DNA from: an uncultured Methanomassiliicoccales archaeon | GTDB lineage: Archaea; Thermoplasmatota; Thermoplasmata; Methanomassiliicoccales; Methanomethylophilaceae | NCBI GenBank assembly: GCA_949298875.1 | Contig: CASFYI010000008.1 | Location: 1 to 43,466 of the forward strand | DNA: 43,466 nt | Direction: 5' to 3' | Shown here: positions 1-8,367 of the stretch, in pieces | Layout of the letters: every line of letters begins with the position of its first letter | How positions within the stretch are numbered: position 1 is the stretch's first letter | The notes under the pieces: generated by a model | The model's database searches: none | What the model saw: the letters and a program-made list of their open reading frames with translations, nothing else | What the model was told of the DNA's origin: nothing | Position numbers and translations under genes: made by a program

Positions 1-641
1 ATCATCTGGCCGACGCGCTCGAACCTCACGCGCCCGACGGCCTTCAGCATGGCTATCCTCTCGGAAATGCTGGCCTCGGCCTGCACGAGCAGCATGGCCT
101 CGTCCATGTCGATCCCGGCGCTCTCCATGAGGTCGGCGAACGTCCTCATCATGGCCGGCTTAGCGAACTGGAAGTGCCCGCTGTCGGTCAGCATCCCTCC
201 CAGGAGCATGAGGGCGGCGTCCCTAGGGATGTCGATCCCGGCGGCGTCCAGCACCTCCTTCACGATCTCGCAGCAGGACGTGCGGCCCGGGTCGCAGAGG
301 AAGAGCGGCACCCCGTCCCATCTCCCGGTGGGCATGTGGTGGTCGATCACCACGTCTGCGCCCTCGAAGCCCTCGCCGAGCTGCTCGGGGGAGGACGTGT
401 CCACGACGACGCGCATCTCGAACCCCTCTCCCGCACCCTCGCGGATGGTCGTCTCCATCTTGGTGGCGACCATGCGCGCCACGCGGTCCACCCCGTCAGG
501 GGCGAATATGGCGCAGTTGGGGAAGCAGCGGGCTATCGCGTAGGCGGAGCCGACGGCGTCCATATCCGCGTTCCCGTGGACGAGGACGGCTTTCGTCCTG
601 TCGGAGGACAGGGCCTCGATGATTTCCTCGACGATGCCCAA
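1..641 (-). CDS. DHH-family phosphoesterase (NrnA/RecJ-like), 3' end beyond window
   Basis: Predicted metal-dependent phosphoesterase that cleaves short oligonucleotides or cyclic dinucleotide products. The first ~210 residues are present. The N-terminal motif HGNADMDAVGSA (about residues 22-33) matches the DxD metal site of the family, and VIDHHMPTG (about residues 99-107) is the DHH motif. The DHHA1 region lies past the left edge. The only usable start upstream of the first motif is a TTG, preceded by GGGAGGAAG about 7 bases away. It begins one base after the CGA codon that I take as the end of the ABC permease gene, so the two are probably co-transcribed. All arginine codons seen are AGG, CGC or AGA. 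NrnA-like activity is inferred from motifs only. Confidence 0.85.
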   Translation of the reverse strand, partial: MGIVEEIIEALSSDRTKAVLVHGNADMDAVGSAYAIARCFPNCAIFAPDGVDRVARMVATKMETTIREGAGEGFEMRVVVDTSSPEQLGEGFEGADVVIDHHMPTGRWDGVPLFLCDPGRTSCCEIVKEVLDAAGIDIPRDAALMLLGGMLTDSGHFQFAKPAMMRTFADLMESAGIDMDEAMLLVQAEASISERIAMLKAVGRVRFERVGQM

Positions 642-642
642 C

Positions 643-1971
643 TCGCTTCCTCCCAGTGAGTGTCTGGACCCATTTGTTCTGGCCCAGACCGGTGATGAGG
701 ATGTCCGAGTTGTACATCCTCACCGTGATCAGTATGGTCACGATGGCGAACACGGCCATGTATCCGATCCCGCCGAGCACCAGGGTGATGTCCCCGTACA
801 TGAGGGCCTGCATGGCCATCATCGGATGCGAGAACGGGATGACGAACAGGATCGCCTGCAGGAACCCGCCGCATCCGTACCATCCGGAGAACATGATCAC
901 GAACATGGGGATCATGGCCAGGATGCTGATGGGCAGGGTCATGGTCTGGGCGGACTTGTAGTTCTTGGCGAACGCGCCGAGGATCATGCAGATGCCCAGG
1001 GCGCAGACGATGGACAGGAACATGGACACCATCACGAGGGCCCAGTCCCCTATGTCGAGCGCGAGCCCGAGGCTCTTAAGGTCGGTTCCCTGGCCGGAGC
1101 TGACGACGCCGGTCATCGCTCCCATGTAGATGCTCATGCCTATCATGTAGGCGAGACCGTAGACGAGTCCCACGATCGCGGCGGCCGCGATCTTGCCGCT
1201 GACGATGGACGTCCTCTTGATGGGCATCGTGAGGAGCGTCTCCAGGGTCTTGTTCTCCTTCTCGGAGCCGATGGAGCTGATGACGATGCTGCCGACCATC
1301 ATGATGATGATCATGATGACCAGCGGGATCATCATGGTCTGGCTGGAGATCTCGGTGTCGATGTCCGAGGGGGTGACCCCGGAGTGGGCCACTCCGTCGA
1401 TGACGGTGCTGACCGAGTCCCCGCCGGTGTACATCGGGTCCATGATGTAGCCGATGTCCGCCCCGCCGTCCCCGGACAGGGATATTAGCTCCTGCGTGAG
1501 GCTGCCCTCGACGAGGGAGACGATCGAGGACATGACCGTGGACGATATGGTGCCGAACATGCCGGTGGGCTCGTAGAGGTAGTACTGTTCGACGGTGATC
1601 TGCTCCGAACCGGCTATGCATGCCTCGAAGGTCGATCTGTCAGGGAACGCGAGGACGTTGGCGATGCCGCGGGATTCCATCTCGGCCATGATCGCCTCGT
1701 CATCGCCGTAGGCGGCGTCCATGATGACGATCTTGTCGGACTCGTCGCCGTAGTATCCCTGGAGGGTGCCGATGAGGTCCCAGCCTTCCAGGTAGTCGCC
1801 CTCCTCGGCCACGAGGCCGAAGGAAGGCAGCTCCGCGGCCTTGTCGACCTCGGTGCCGATGAGCCCTCCCATGCCCGCGAAGATCACGACCATGACGAGC
1901 ACGGATATGACGGAGCCCGGGGTCAGCATCTCCCTGACCTCCTTCCTGATGATGGATGTCATGTGGCTCAT
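643..1971 (-). CDS. ABC-2 type transporter permease (NatB-like)
   Basis: Membrane subunit of an ABC exporter, 442 residues if it ends at CGA. One N-terminal membrane segment is followed by a large extracytoplasmic domain (about residues 40-210) and a cluster of about five or six hydrophobic segments, the usual NatB/YhaP plan. The motif SEKENKTLETLL before the second half is typical. It overlaps the ATPase gene by ATGA. With the standard code the frame stays open to a TGA at 496, which adds an arginine-rich tail of about 49 residues and overlaps the DHH gene by about 146 bases. The first in-frame CGA follows GRK, 26 residues after the last membrane segment, and leaves one base before the next start. 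The substrate is unknown. Confidence 0.85.
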
Positions 1972-2687
1972 CCTTTCACCGCCTTGACGAACACCTCTTC
2001 GAGGGTGTCCACCCCGAACCTCTCCTTGAGCTCCGCGGGGGTCCCGAGGAGGATGAGGTTCCCCTGGTCGATCATCCCGACGCGGTCGCAGAGCATGTCG
2101 ACCTCGAACATGTTGTGGGACGACATTATCACGGTGACCCCGGTCTTCGCGATGGACCTGATGACCTCCCTGACCTCGTAGGCGTTGATGACGTCCAGCC
2201 CGGAGGTGACCTCATCCATGATCGCCAGCTTGGGGGACGGCATGATGGCCCTCGCGATGAGGAGCCTCCTCATCATCCCCTTGCTGTAGGTGTCGACCTT
2301 GGAGTCTATCCTCTCGCCCAGGTCGGCCAGCTCTATGCCCTTGCGGACCATCTCGGCCTTCTCCTCGCCGGACGCGAAGAAGCTGGCCATGAACTCCATG
2401 TACTGCCTCCCGGTGAGGTCCTTGTAGGCGCCCGCGTCCTCGGGGAGGTAGCTGATGATCCTCCTGACCTCGTCGGGCTCTGCGGCCACGTCGTGGCCGA
2501 AGACGCTGATGCTCCCGGACGTTATGCGGAGGAGCGTCGATATCATGCGGAGCGTGGTGGTCTTCCCGGCGCCGTTGTGTCCGATGAGGCCGAAGATCTC
2601 CCCTTCGTGGACGGTGAGCGAGATGCCGTGGACCGCCTCCCTGTTGCCGTAGGACTTCCTGACGTCCTGCAGTTCGAGAGCTTCCAT
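1968..2687 (-). CDS. ABC transporter ATP-binding protein (NatA-like)
   Basis: ATPase subunit of the exporter, 239 residues, the normal size. Walker A is GHNGAGKTTT (about residues 38-47), the signature region is YSKGMMRRLLIARA (about 135-148), and Walker B is LAIMDEVTSGLD (about 155-166), with the switch histidine in SSHNMFEVD. The ATG start is about 25 bp downstream of a TATA-like box, consistent with a leaderless transcript heading an operon with the permease and the DHH phosphoesterase. Its TGA overlaps the permease start. The family exports drugs, ions or lipids; the specificity cannot be read here. Confidence 0.93.
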   Translation of the reverse strand: MEALELQDVRKSYGNREAVHGISLTVHEGEIFGLIGHNGAGKTTTLRMISTLLRITSGSISVFGHDVAAEPDEVRRIISYLPEDAGAYKDLTGRQYMEFMASFFASGEEKAEMVRKGIELADLGERIDSKVDTYSKGMMRRLLIARAIMPSPKLAIMDEVTSGLDVINAYEVREVIRSIAKTGVTVIMSSHNMFEVDMLCDRVGMIDQGNLILLGTPAELKERFGVDTLEEVFVKAVKG

Positions 2688-2707
2688 GCTCCGAGGCTAT
2701 GTGGACC

Positions 2708-2717
2708 CCTTATTTTA
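2708..2717 (-). promoter_or_regulatory. TATA-like box for the ABC transporter operon
   Basis: On the minus strand the sequence reads GATAAAATAAGG, centred about 25 bp before the ATPase ATG. This is the expected spacing for archaeal TBP with a leaderless transcript. A run of ten G lies immediately upstream. Confidence 0.55.
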
Positions 2718-2769
2718 TCGGTTCGGGGGGGGGGAATGTGGTTCCAAATGATGAAAAATGAAGGAAAAT

Positions 2770-2785
2770 CGGGGCCGGAGCCCCG
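2770..2785 (-). terminator. Hairpin plus T-rich tract after the exosome superoperon
   Basis: Read on the minus strand, a 6-bp stem CGGGGC/GCCCCG with a TCCG loop lies 13 bases after the prefoldin stop. It is followed by ATTTTCCTTCATTTTTCATC, a T-rich stretch typical of archaeal termination. This probably ends the exosome operon transcript before the ABC promoter. Confidence 0.6.
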
Positions 2786-2798
2786 TGGAAAGGTATTT

Positions 2799-3167
2799 TC
2801 ACTCCTCGTCGGAGGGTGCCGCGGGACGGGCGTTGCCCATGGCGGCGTTGATGGACTCGGAGAGGGTCTTGTACTTCTCCTGGAGCGAGGTCTCCTGGCG
2901 GCCGAGGCTGTTGACCCTGACCTCCATGGTCTCGACGGACTCCTCGAGGTCGGCCACCAGGGCGGCCTTGTCCTCGACCTTCACGAGCAGGGAACCGGCG
3001 GACTTGTAGACGTCGCCGGTGGCTGCCTTGAGCTCCTCCAGGGTCCTCATCATCTCCCTCCTCTGGGCGTCGTACTGCGCCTTCTGGGTGGAGACCGCCT
3101 GCAGCTGCTGCTGCACCTGCTGGAACTGGGCGATCTGGTTCTGGAGCTGGGGGCTGATGCCGTTCAT
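2799..3167 (-). CDS. pfdB: Prefoldin beta subunit
   Basis: Hexameric co-chaperone subunit that passes unfolded proteins to the thermosome. It has 122 residues, the normal family size. Two long amphipathic helices (about 5-45 and 70-110) flank a short beta hairpin region (SAGSLLVKVEDKAALVADLE), the prefoldin beta plan of coiled-coil arms around a hairpin. The start ATG overlaps the pcc1 stop as ATGA; a longer in-frame extension upstream is arginine-rich and overlaps pcc1 and rpoP, so I rejected it. It is the last gene of the exosome superoperon, its usual place in many euryarchaea. Confidence 0.93.
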   Translation of the reverse strand: MNGISPQLQNQIAQFQQVQQQLQAVSTQKAQYDAQRREMMRTLEELKAATGDVYKSAGSLLVKVEDKAALVADLEESVETMEVRVNSLGRQETSLQEKYKTLSESINAAMGNARPAAPSDEE

Positions 3168-3397
3168 CTTCTCACCTTGGCGATGTGTTCCACTGACTGC
3201 ACTACGATGACGCACTCGAGATACGAGTTGAGGGCCGCCCTCATGGCGGACGTGTCGTCCGCCTCTATCCTGACGACCGTCTCGCCCCCTTCGGAGGAGA
3301 CGGACGCGCGGGTCCTCGGCAGTTCCCTGCCGGACTCCGGACCCAGGGCCTCCGCGGCCGTATCGGCCCCGGACACCCTCAGCACGGCCCTGAGCAT
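3164..3397 (-). CDS. pcc1: KEOPS complex subunit Pcc1
   Basis: Small dimerisation subunit of KEOPS, which makes the universal t6A37 modification of tRNAs reading ANN codons. It has 77 residues. The sequence VVRIEADDTSAMRAALNSY (about 40-58), followed by a second strand and helix, is the Pcc1 signature. It sits between rpoP and prefoldin beta, the standard archaeal order, and overlaps prefoldin by ATGA. The short length makes the assignment depend on motif plus context, which agree. Confidence 0.88.
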   Translation of the reverse strand: MLRAVLRVSGADTAAEALGPESGRELPRTRASVSSEGGETVVRIEADDTSAMRAALNSYLECVIVVQSVEHIAKVRR

Positions 3398-3400
3398 CGC

Positions 3401-3532
3401 TCAGTCGGACTTCAGGACCTTCTTCACGTTGGGTCTCTCCTTGAAGAAGATCTTGGATCCGCACTTCTCGCACTGGAGCCCCAGGGCGTTGACGTTCCTG
3501 ACGGGCTCGTTGCACTTGGCGCATCTGTACAT
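3401..3532 (-). CDS. rpoP: DNA-directed RNA polymerase subunit P (Rpb12 homologue)
   Basis: A 43-residue zinc-binding subunit of archaeal RNA polymerase. It starts MYRCAKC and holds two CxxC pairs, CAKC (4-7) and CEKC (21-24), which coordinate one zinc ion. The length is near the family norm of 44-49. It starts 7 bases after the eL43 stop and ends 3 bases before the pcc1 start. Longer in-frame starts upstream would overlap eL43 and were rejected. Confidence 0.93.
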   Translation of the reverse strand: MYRCAKCNEPVRNVNALGLQCEKCGSKIFFKERPNVKKVLKSD

Positions 3533-3539
3533 CGTGGCC

Positions 3540-3791
3540 TCACTGCTCGCTGACCTGGGAGATCTCCCTCTTGGTCTTCGGGTTGTAGGCGCCGGCCGCG
3601 AACTTGGTGCCGCAGTGGGAGCAGTACCAGATGCCGGAGCTCTCCCTCTTGACGGAAGCGTGGTGGCATACCGGGCACTCGTGCTTCTTCTTCTGCTGCG
3701 CCTCGATGTTCTTGATCCTGTTGCGGACGATGACTCCGTACCTGGCTCCGAACCTTCCGGAGCTGCCCGCTTTGACTGTCCTCTTTGCCAT
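3540..3791 (-). CDS. rpl37ae: 50S ribosomal protein eL43 (L37Ae)
   Basis: Large-subunit ribosomal protein of 83 residues. It begins MAKRTVKAGSSGRFGARYG, characteristic of the family, and has a zinc ribbon CPVC (about 39-42) and CSHC (about 57-60). It lies 6 bases after rrp42 in the exosome superoperon. Arginine codons are AGG and CGC only. Confidence 0.96.
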   Translation of the reverse strand: MAKRTVKAGSSGRFGARYGVIVRNRIKNIEAQQKKKHECPVCHHASVKRESSGIWYCSHCGTKFAAGAYNPKTKREISQVSEQ

Positions 3792-3797
3792 GTGGGA

Positions 3798-4571
3798 TCA
3801 CCCAATTATCTTTCTTATCTCCGCGCCGATCTCCACGGCCCTGTCGAGGCACTGGCTCAGCTCGTCGAGCGTGATGGATCCGCATCCGCCCTTCTGCATC
3901 GCCCTGAAGTTGCCGTCGTCGTCCGTTGTCACAGTGAGACGTGCGGTTGAAATCTGCTCTTCGTCGTAGTCGGGGTCCACTATTAAAGTGTTTCCGACTT
4001 TGGCCTCCGTCACCGATATCGGCGTGCAGGTGACCGGGAGGGGCTTGTTCTCGCCCTTGCCGTACTGCTCGCACGGGATGATGGCGCTCTTCAGGGCGCA
4101 CACGGCGGCCAGGTTGGCGGCATCGAACAGGTTGCCGTCGTGGTCGATGGCGTAGATGTCGATGTAGCACATCCAGACCTCCTCTCCGGGGGTGATGCAC
4201 AGGGCCTCGACGTCGACCATGCCGGACTCGCGGATTCCGCGGTCGACGACACGTGCCAGCTCGATGGCGTCCTCTCCAGGCGGCCCGGACTCGAAGGTGG
4301 GGTGGGCCATGGGGATGAGTTCCATCCCGGTGGTGAGCACTCCGAGGTTCGGCGTGTCGCCGAAGGGGGTGCCGGGGATGATCTTGATGCCGGCGATGAC
4401 GGTGGTGTTGCCGAGTCTGACGCGGGCGGACCCGTCGGCGGACTCAATGAGGCCGGTCTCGACCTCGATGTTCCTGAAGTCCTTCACGCCGCGGCCGTCC
4501 TGCCTGGTCCCCTTCTCGAGGAGGCGGAGGATGTGGTCGCGCTTGATCTCGGACATCATCTCGTTGCTCAT
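3798..4571 (-). CDS. rrp42: Exosome complex component Rrp42 (non-catalytic RNase PH subunit)
   Basis: Ring subunit of the archaeal exosome, which pairs with Rrp41 to form the hexameric 3'-5' RNA phosphorolysis and tailing chamber. It has 257 residues, the normal size. The RNase PH fold is recognised from the N-terminal [18 protein letters not shown] and from the [10 protein letters not shown] and [19 protein letters not shown] strands. It lacks the catalytic aspartate cluster present in Rrp41, as expected. It starts in an ATGA overlap with rrp41; longer starts in this frame run antisense-like through rrp41 and were rejected. Confidence 0.96.
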   Translation of the reverse strand: MSNEMMSEIKRDHILRLLEKGTRQDGRGVKDFRNIEVETGLIESADGSARVRLGNTTVIAGIKIIPGTPFGDTPNLGVLTTGMELIPMAHPTFESGPPGEDAIELARVVDRGIRESGMVDVEALCITPGEEVWMCYIDIYAIDHDGNLFDAANLAAVCALKSAIIPCEQYGKGENKPLPVTCTPISVTEAKVGNTLIVDPDYDEEQISTARLTVTTDDDGNFRAMQKGGCGSITLDELSQCLDRAVEIGAEIRKIIG

Positions 4572-5311
4572 TCGGATGCCTCCCTGTCTTTGGAGTAGCG
4601 CCTCTTGAGGGCGTCGACCTGCAGGTCGTGGACCTCGTGGCAGGCGTTGACTGCGAGCTCGATCGCGTGATCCAGCTCGGCGCGGGTCATGTTGCCGTCC
4701 ATCTGGAGCAGGACGATCTCGTCGGTGCTGGGGACGATGGCTATGGGGACGTCCGCCTGCCCGTAGTTGTCCTCCTCCTTGTTCAGGTCCAGGAGGACCT
4801 TGCCGTCGGCCTTGCCCGCCGCGATGGCGGGGACGATGTCCCTCATGGGGATCCCGGCGTCTGCGAGGGCCACGGACGCGGCGGTCAGACCGGCGCACCT
4901 GGTCCCGGCGTTGGCCTGGAGGATCTCGATGTAGACGTCGATGGACGCGCGGGGGTAGAGCTCGGTCAGGACGACCTTCTCCAGCGCCTCCGCGGTGATC
5001 TTGGAGATCTCGATGCTCCTCCTGTCGGTCCCGGGCCTCTTCCTGTCGGAGACCGAGTAGGCCTCCATGTTGTACTTCACCTGGACGATGGCCTTCTCGG
5101 GGTTCTGGAGGTGCCTGGGGTGGCATTCCCTGGGGCCGTAGACGGCCGCCAGGACCTTGTTCTTCCCGATCTCGACATATGCCGAGCCGTCCGCGTTGTG
5201 CAGGACGCCGGCCTCGATTTTGATCGGCCTGTGCTGCTCGGCGGTCCTCCCGTCGATGCGCATGCCGTTCTCGTCGACCAATACCATATCAGTGTGTCCG
5301 CTCATTGTCAC
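4568..5311 (-). CDS. rrp41: Exosome complex exonuclease Rrp41 (catalytic RNase PH subunit)
   Basis: Catalytic subunit of the archaeal exosome, phosphorolytic 3'-5' RNase and polyadenylating enzyme. It has 247 residues. RIDGR and [18 protein letters not shown] carry the RNA- and phosphate-binding arginines, and [17 protein letters not shown] (about 173-189) holds the acidic catalytic residues. I chose the first ATG because it makes an ATGA overlap with the rrp4 stop; a second ATG two codons later is possible. It works as a ring with Rrp42, capped by Rrp4, all encoded together here. Confidence 0.96.
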   Translation of the reverse strand: MTMSGHTDMVLVDENGMRIDGRTAEQHRPIKIEAGVLHNADGSAYVEIGKNKVLAAVYGPRECHPRHLQNPEKAIVQVKYNMEAYSVSDRKRPGTDRRSIEISKITAEALEKVVLTELYPRASIDVYIEILQANAGTRCAGLTAASVALADAGIPMRDIVPAIAAGKADGKVLLDLNKEEDNYGQADVPIAIVPSTDEIVLLQMDGNMTRAELDHAIELAVNACHEVHDLQVDALKRRYSKDREASE

Positions 5312-6015
5312 TCGTCCCCCTCATCATTCTCGCTCTGGGGGAGCTTGCTCTCGATAAATTCCCTGACCAGGTCGGTCAGGTTGCCGCACTGCGCCTTCTC
5401 CTCGATCATGCGGATGGCCCTCACCGCGACATCGGCGTTCTCCTCGTCGCCGTCGACCCAGACCATTCCGTTCTGTCCGACGGTGATCCTGCAGTCGGTC
5501 ATGTTCTTCAGCATCGAGATCATCGATCCGCTCTTGCCGATGATCCTCGAGACCTTGGAGTGGGAGACCTTGACGAGCCTCCCTCCCTCCAGCCTCCTGA
5601 GGCCGGAGTCCTTCATCGTGACCTGGATCTTCTTGCTCTCGTCGACCGACAGCACCTTCAGCAGGACGACGTTGCCCATGCCGAGGTAGCGGGACGTGTC
5701 CCCGAACTCCACCTTCCAGGGGACCTCGTTGACGTGGAGGGGCGCGGGGTAGGGCGCTCCGATGTCGACGAGCCAGTTCGAGGGCCCTATGTCCACGATG
5801 ACTCCTATGACCGTGTCCCCGGAGGTGGGCATGTAGCAGCCCCTCAGGGGTATGACGCCCACAGTGTTCTGGAACACGTTGCGGACGCCCATGACGCTGG
5901 CGCGCACCTTGCCGCCCTGGACGTATGCGTAGTCGCCGGGTTTCATCCCGGTCCCGTCGAGGACGTCGCCTGGCACGACGATCTCGCGCGTCTGTCTGGC
6001 GTTTCTTCTCTCCAT
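5308..6015 (-). CDS. rrp4: Exosome RNA-binding cap protein Rrp4
   Basis: Cap subunit that feeds RNA into the Rrp41-Rrp42 ring. It has 235 residues in the usual order: N-terminal domain starting [16 protein letters not shown], an S1 domain (about 60-140), and a KH domain with GxxG loop IIGKSG (about 165-170). The ATG at 6015 is preceded by AGAGTGAT, a good ribosome site. A GTG three codons upstream would put a CGA codon at position 3, so I rejected it. It lies 19 bases after SBDS. Confidence 0.94.
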   Translation of the reverse strand: MERRNARQTREIVVPGDVLDGTGMKPGDYAYVQGGKVRASVMGVRNVFQNTVGVIPLRGCYMPTSGDTVIGVIVDIGPSNWLVDIGAPYPAPLHVNEVPWKVEFGDTSRYLGMGNVVLLKVLSVDESKKIQVTMKDSGLRRLEGGRLVKVSHSKVSRIIGKSGSMISMLKNMTDCRITVGQNGMVWVDGDEENADVAVRAIRMIEEKAQCGNLTDLVREFIESKLPQSENDEGDE

Positions 6016-6034
6016 TCGTATCACTCTTTGAATA

Positions 6035-6733
6035 TCATTCGTTGACGAGCTTCACCGAGGCGCTTCCGCGGGTCTTGTGCTTCAGCTTCTCCGTGAGCTC
6101 GGTGATGACTCCCGCGGGGATCTCCATGCTGCCGATCCAGTCGCCCTCGGGCGTCCAGACCTCCCTGTCGACGATGCCGTACGATATCAGGTCGTCGTAG
6201 CAGCGTCCGTAGTCCGTGCCCTTGAGCTTGATGGCGATCCTGCTCCTCTCGAACCTGATCGGGATGAGGGGGCGCAGGAGCTTCATGGCCTCCTCGATCT
6301 CCTTGTCCAGGGGCTTGAAGAGGTCCACGTGGAACTTGGCCTCCTCCAGCGCCATCTCGATCCTGGACGGGGGATGGGGGGTGTGGGTCTGGGGGTTGAT
6401 GGCGTTCGCGGCGATGTACGCCACGACCTGGTGCCTCTTGGCCTCGAGCATCTCCTTGCGCTGCTCGGCGGTCATCTGCACCTCGCCCTTCTCCAGGATC
6501 CTCCTCGCGATGTCGGCGATCTCGGTGGTCCCGAAGGCCTCCTTCACCTTGTCCTCCGGGGGCCTGGTGCCCTTGGAGGCGTTCTTGAAGACGTCCTCGA
6601 CCGCCATGTACTCGACTATGTCGAACTGCTTGCCGGCCTTGATGAGGTCGACCACCTTCGGGTCCAGGAGGATCTCGAAGGTCTCCCCGTGGCTCTCGAG
6701 GCGGGCGGTTATGGCGTCGTCTAGGTTTACCAT
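6035..6733 (-). CDS. Ribosome maturation protein SBDS
   Basis: Orthologue of the Shwachman-Bodian-Diamond protein, involved in late 60S/50S subunit maturation. It has 232 residues with the three-domain SBDS layout: an N-terminal FYSH domain (MVNLDDAITARLESHGETF start, KGTRPPEDKVKEAFG loop), a central helical domain containing TEQRKEMLEAKR-like sequence, and a C-terminal ferredoxin-like domain. It sits between psmA and rrp4, the conserved order of the archaeal exosome superoperon. Upstream in-frame codons overlap psmA and look non-coding. Confidence 0.95.
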   Translation of the reverse strand: MVNLDDAITARLESHGETFEILLDPKVVDLIKAGKQFDIVEYMAVEDVFKNASKGTRPPEDKVKEAFGTTEIADIARRILEKGEVQMTAEQRKEMLEAKRHQVVAYIAANAINPQTHTPHPPSRIEMALEEAKFHVDLFKPLDKEIEEAMKLLRPLIPIRFERSRIAIKLKGTDYGRCYDDLISYGIVDREVWTPEGDWIGSMEIPAGVITELTEKLKHKTRGSASVKLVNE

Positions 6734-6746
6734 CCTACCGGCCTTC

Positions 6747-7457
6747 TCACATCTTGCCGATGAGCTCGGAGACCTCCTCCTCGGAGAGCCTCCTGAACTT
6801 CTGGCCGTTCGCGGCGACGCCGATCTCGACGGAGTCCGCCTTGGGCTTGTCCTCAACGGCGGCTGCGAGGGCCTTGAGGCCGAGCAGCGCGGCCTTCTCG
6901 AAGGTCATGCCGTCCTCGAACTCCTTCTCGAACAGGTCCATGACCGCCGGGCGCCCGTTGCCGATGCCGGTCGCCTTGTACGCGACGAGGGCTCCGGACG
7001 GGTCGGTCTCGAAGAGATGGGCGCCGAGGTCGTCGGTGCCGGCGACGAGCAGGGCCGTTCCGAAGGGGCGGACCCCGCCGTACTGGGTGAAGTTCTGCTC
7101 GTAGTCGCAGATCTTCTTGACGAGCATCTCGACCCCGATGTTCTCGCCGTAGTTGACCCTGTGGATCTGGGCCTGCTTCCTGGCCTCGTCCACGAGGATC
7201 CTCGCGTCCGCCACGAGTCCGGAGGTCGCGCATCCGATGTAGTCGTCGATCTCGTGGATCTTCTCCGTGGATTTGGGCTCCAGGAGCTTGCTCGAGACCC
7301 TCCTGTCGACGATGAGCATCACCCCGTCGTCGTACTTGATCCCGATGGTCGTGGAACCCTTCTTCACGGCCTCGCGGGCATACTCCACCTGGAAAAGTCT
7401 TCCGTCGGGGGAGAATACTGTGCTCCCCCTGTCATAAGCCATCTGTCCGGGTTGCAT
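6747..7457 (-). CDS. psmA: Proteasome subunit alpha
   Basis: Alpha-ring subunit of the archaeal 20S proteasome, 236 residues. The N-terminus MAYDRGSTVFSPDGRLFQVE is diagnostic, with the YDR gating motif at about residues 8-10. The alpha-type sequence GVRPFGTALLVAG is also clear. A GGAG ribosome site precedes the ATG. A TATA box at 7504-7509 could drive psmA separately from pop5; that box would lie inside pop5 under the standard code, but outside it if pop5 ends at CGA. Confidence 0.97.
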   Translation of the reverse strand: MQPGQMAYDRGSTVFSPDGRLFQVEYAREAVKKGSTTIGIKYDDGVMLIVDRRVSSKLLEPKSTEKIHEIDDYIGCATSGLVADARILVDEARKQAQIHRVNYGENIGVEMLVKKICDYEQNFTQYGGVRPFGTALLVAGTDDLGAHLFETDPSGALVAYKATGIGNGRPAVMDLFEKEFEDGMTFEKAALLGLKALAAAVEDKPKADSVEIGVAANGQKFRRLSEEEVSELIGKM

Positions 7458-7502
7458 GAAAAGACCTGCTCCTTTACTTTACGCGACCTGATTAAAGGGG
7501 CC

Positions 7503-7510
7503 GTATAAAG
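7503..7510 (-). promoter_or_regulatory. TATA box between pop5 and psmA
   Basis: On the minus strand CTTTATACGG reads as a TATA box. Transcription would start about 24 bases before the psmA ATG, leaving room for its GGAG ribosome site. This makes sense as an internal promoter only if pop5 has already ended at the CGA codon at 7542-7540. Confidence 0.5.
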
Positions 7511-7539
7511 CGTTTGGGCAGTGCGCCACTGGGTGCGCG

Positions 7540-7830
7540 TCGCTTCCTTCTGCGTCTCGGGGCGGCGAGCTGGGGGTGCCTGGTCCTCAGCGCCCTCAGG
7601 GTCCCGGAGCAGTCGAACGGGCGGCTCCCGGGCATCGCGGAGCACATCGCGTCCTCCAGGGCGGCGCGGTCGGACGGCAGCGAGCGGATCACGGCGTATC
7701 CGCGGCCGCAGGTGATGACCTTCGCCGAACGCACCGAGGAGACGGCCGTCTCGGCCCTGTGCCTGTCCGCATTGGAGGGTACCTCGAACGCCGTGTAGCG
7801 GCGTCTGCCGCGCACCGATTTGACCACCAT
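7540..7830 (-). CDS. rnp2: Ribonuclease P protein component 2 (Pop5/Rnp2)
   Basis: Protein subunit of archaeal RNase P, which trims tRNA 5' leaders. It has 96 residues when ended at CGA. The core GRRRYTAFEVPS, then RGYAVIRS and the C-terminal SGTLRALRTRH (matching the family's SGTL motif near the end), identify it. The ATG lies about 26 bp after a TATA box, so translation is probably leaderless; a longer start 26 codons upstream would precede that promoter. The first in-frame CGA follows RRRRK soon after the SGTL helix. In the standard code the frame runs on to a TAA at 7492, through the psmA TATA box, adding 16 residues. Confidence 0.85.
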
Positions 7831-7851
7831 GCAAACGGCGACTGGCCGGAC

Positions 7852-7859
7852 GGATATAG
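7852..7859 (-). promoter_or_regulatory. TATA box for the exosome superoperon
   Basis: TCTATATCC on the minus strand lies about 25 bp before the pop5 ATG, the standard archaeal distance for a leaderless start. Confidence 0.6.
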
Positions 7860-8364
7860 AGTTTCCGAGACGGTTTAGGGAGGTCGAACTTCCGGTCATT
7901 ACAAGCATCGGCCGGAACGTTTCGGCCGAAGGCGTTCCAAGGGCTTGGGTATTACGAATTCAAAATAGGTGTTACCGAGACGATGGATGAATGAGTTACA
8001 TCCATCATACATGTGCCAGTATCTTCGCGGAATGCATCCATCGTGCCAAAGATTTGATAAGCACACGAAAACAAGGCATTCCGAAGTTTATATTGTCACA
8101 TAGTTATCCAAAACGTTTTTCATCTACAAACAATCCAGTCGTATTATCAAAAATACTAATACACATTTTTGTCAGTTTTAGGATTGCTGGCTATTATTGA
8201 TTTAGCTTACCCTAAATATTTTAGGAGCCTTAAAAAATCCAAATCCAAAAACTCTAAACGTAATGCTTCATTCAATATATATTCATTTTGTAGTAGCCAT
8301 TAATATAGTGATATCCCGTTCAAAGCCACGTTCCAAACACCATGTTGGTAACGGAGGCAATGAC
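7860..8364. other. AT-rich intergenic promoter region of the hdrA-mvhDGA operon
   Basis: About 500 bp without a credible gene. The part from about 7960 to 8350 is strikingly AT-rich compared with the surrounding high-GC DNA. It contains possible TATA boxes at about 8274-8282 (AATATATAT) and 8302-8308 (AATATAG), and a perfect 15-bp inverted repeat CCTAAA-TAT-TTTAGG at 8211-8225 that could be an operator. Nearer pop5 there are GC-rich partial inverted repeats (GGAACG...CGTTCC, about 7914-7939). Small open frames here have no ribosome sites or recognisable products. Confidence 0.6.
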
Positions 8365-8367
8365 TTG
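8353..8367 (+). promoter_or_regulatory. Ribosome site selecting a TTG start for hdrA
   Basis: GGAGG at 8353-8357 stands 7 bases before the TTG at 8365, the best spacing. An ATG at 8360, only 2 bases after GGAGG, opens a two-codon frame (ATG ACT TGA) that overlaps the TTG. The longer in-frame start about 100 bp upstream would add an AT-rich leader of unrelated composition. Confidence 0.6.

Noticed and set aside
496-642. C-terminal tail of the ABC permease under the standard code
   Set aside because: The tail is arginine-rich, overlaps the DHH gene in another frame and follows a CGA codon at a natural family end.
7991-8200. A 69-codon plus-strand frame in the AT-rich region
   Set aside because: Its codon use is unlike the genome, it has no ribosome site and no recognisable product. 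It lies in the hdrA promoter region.
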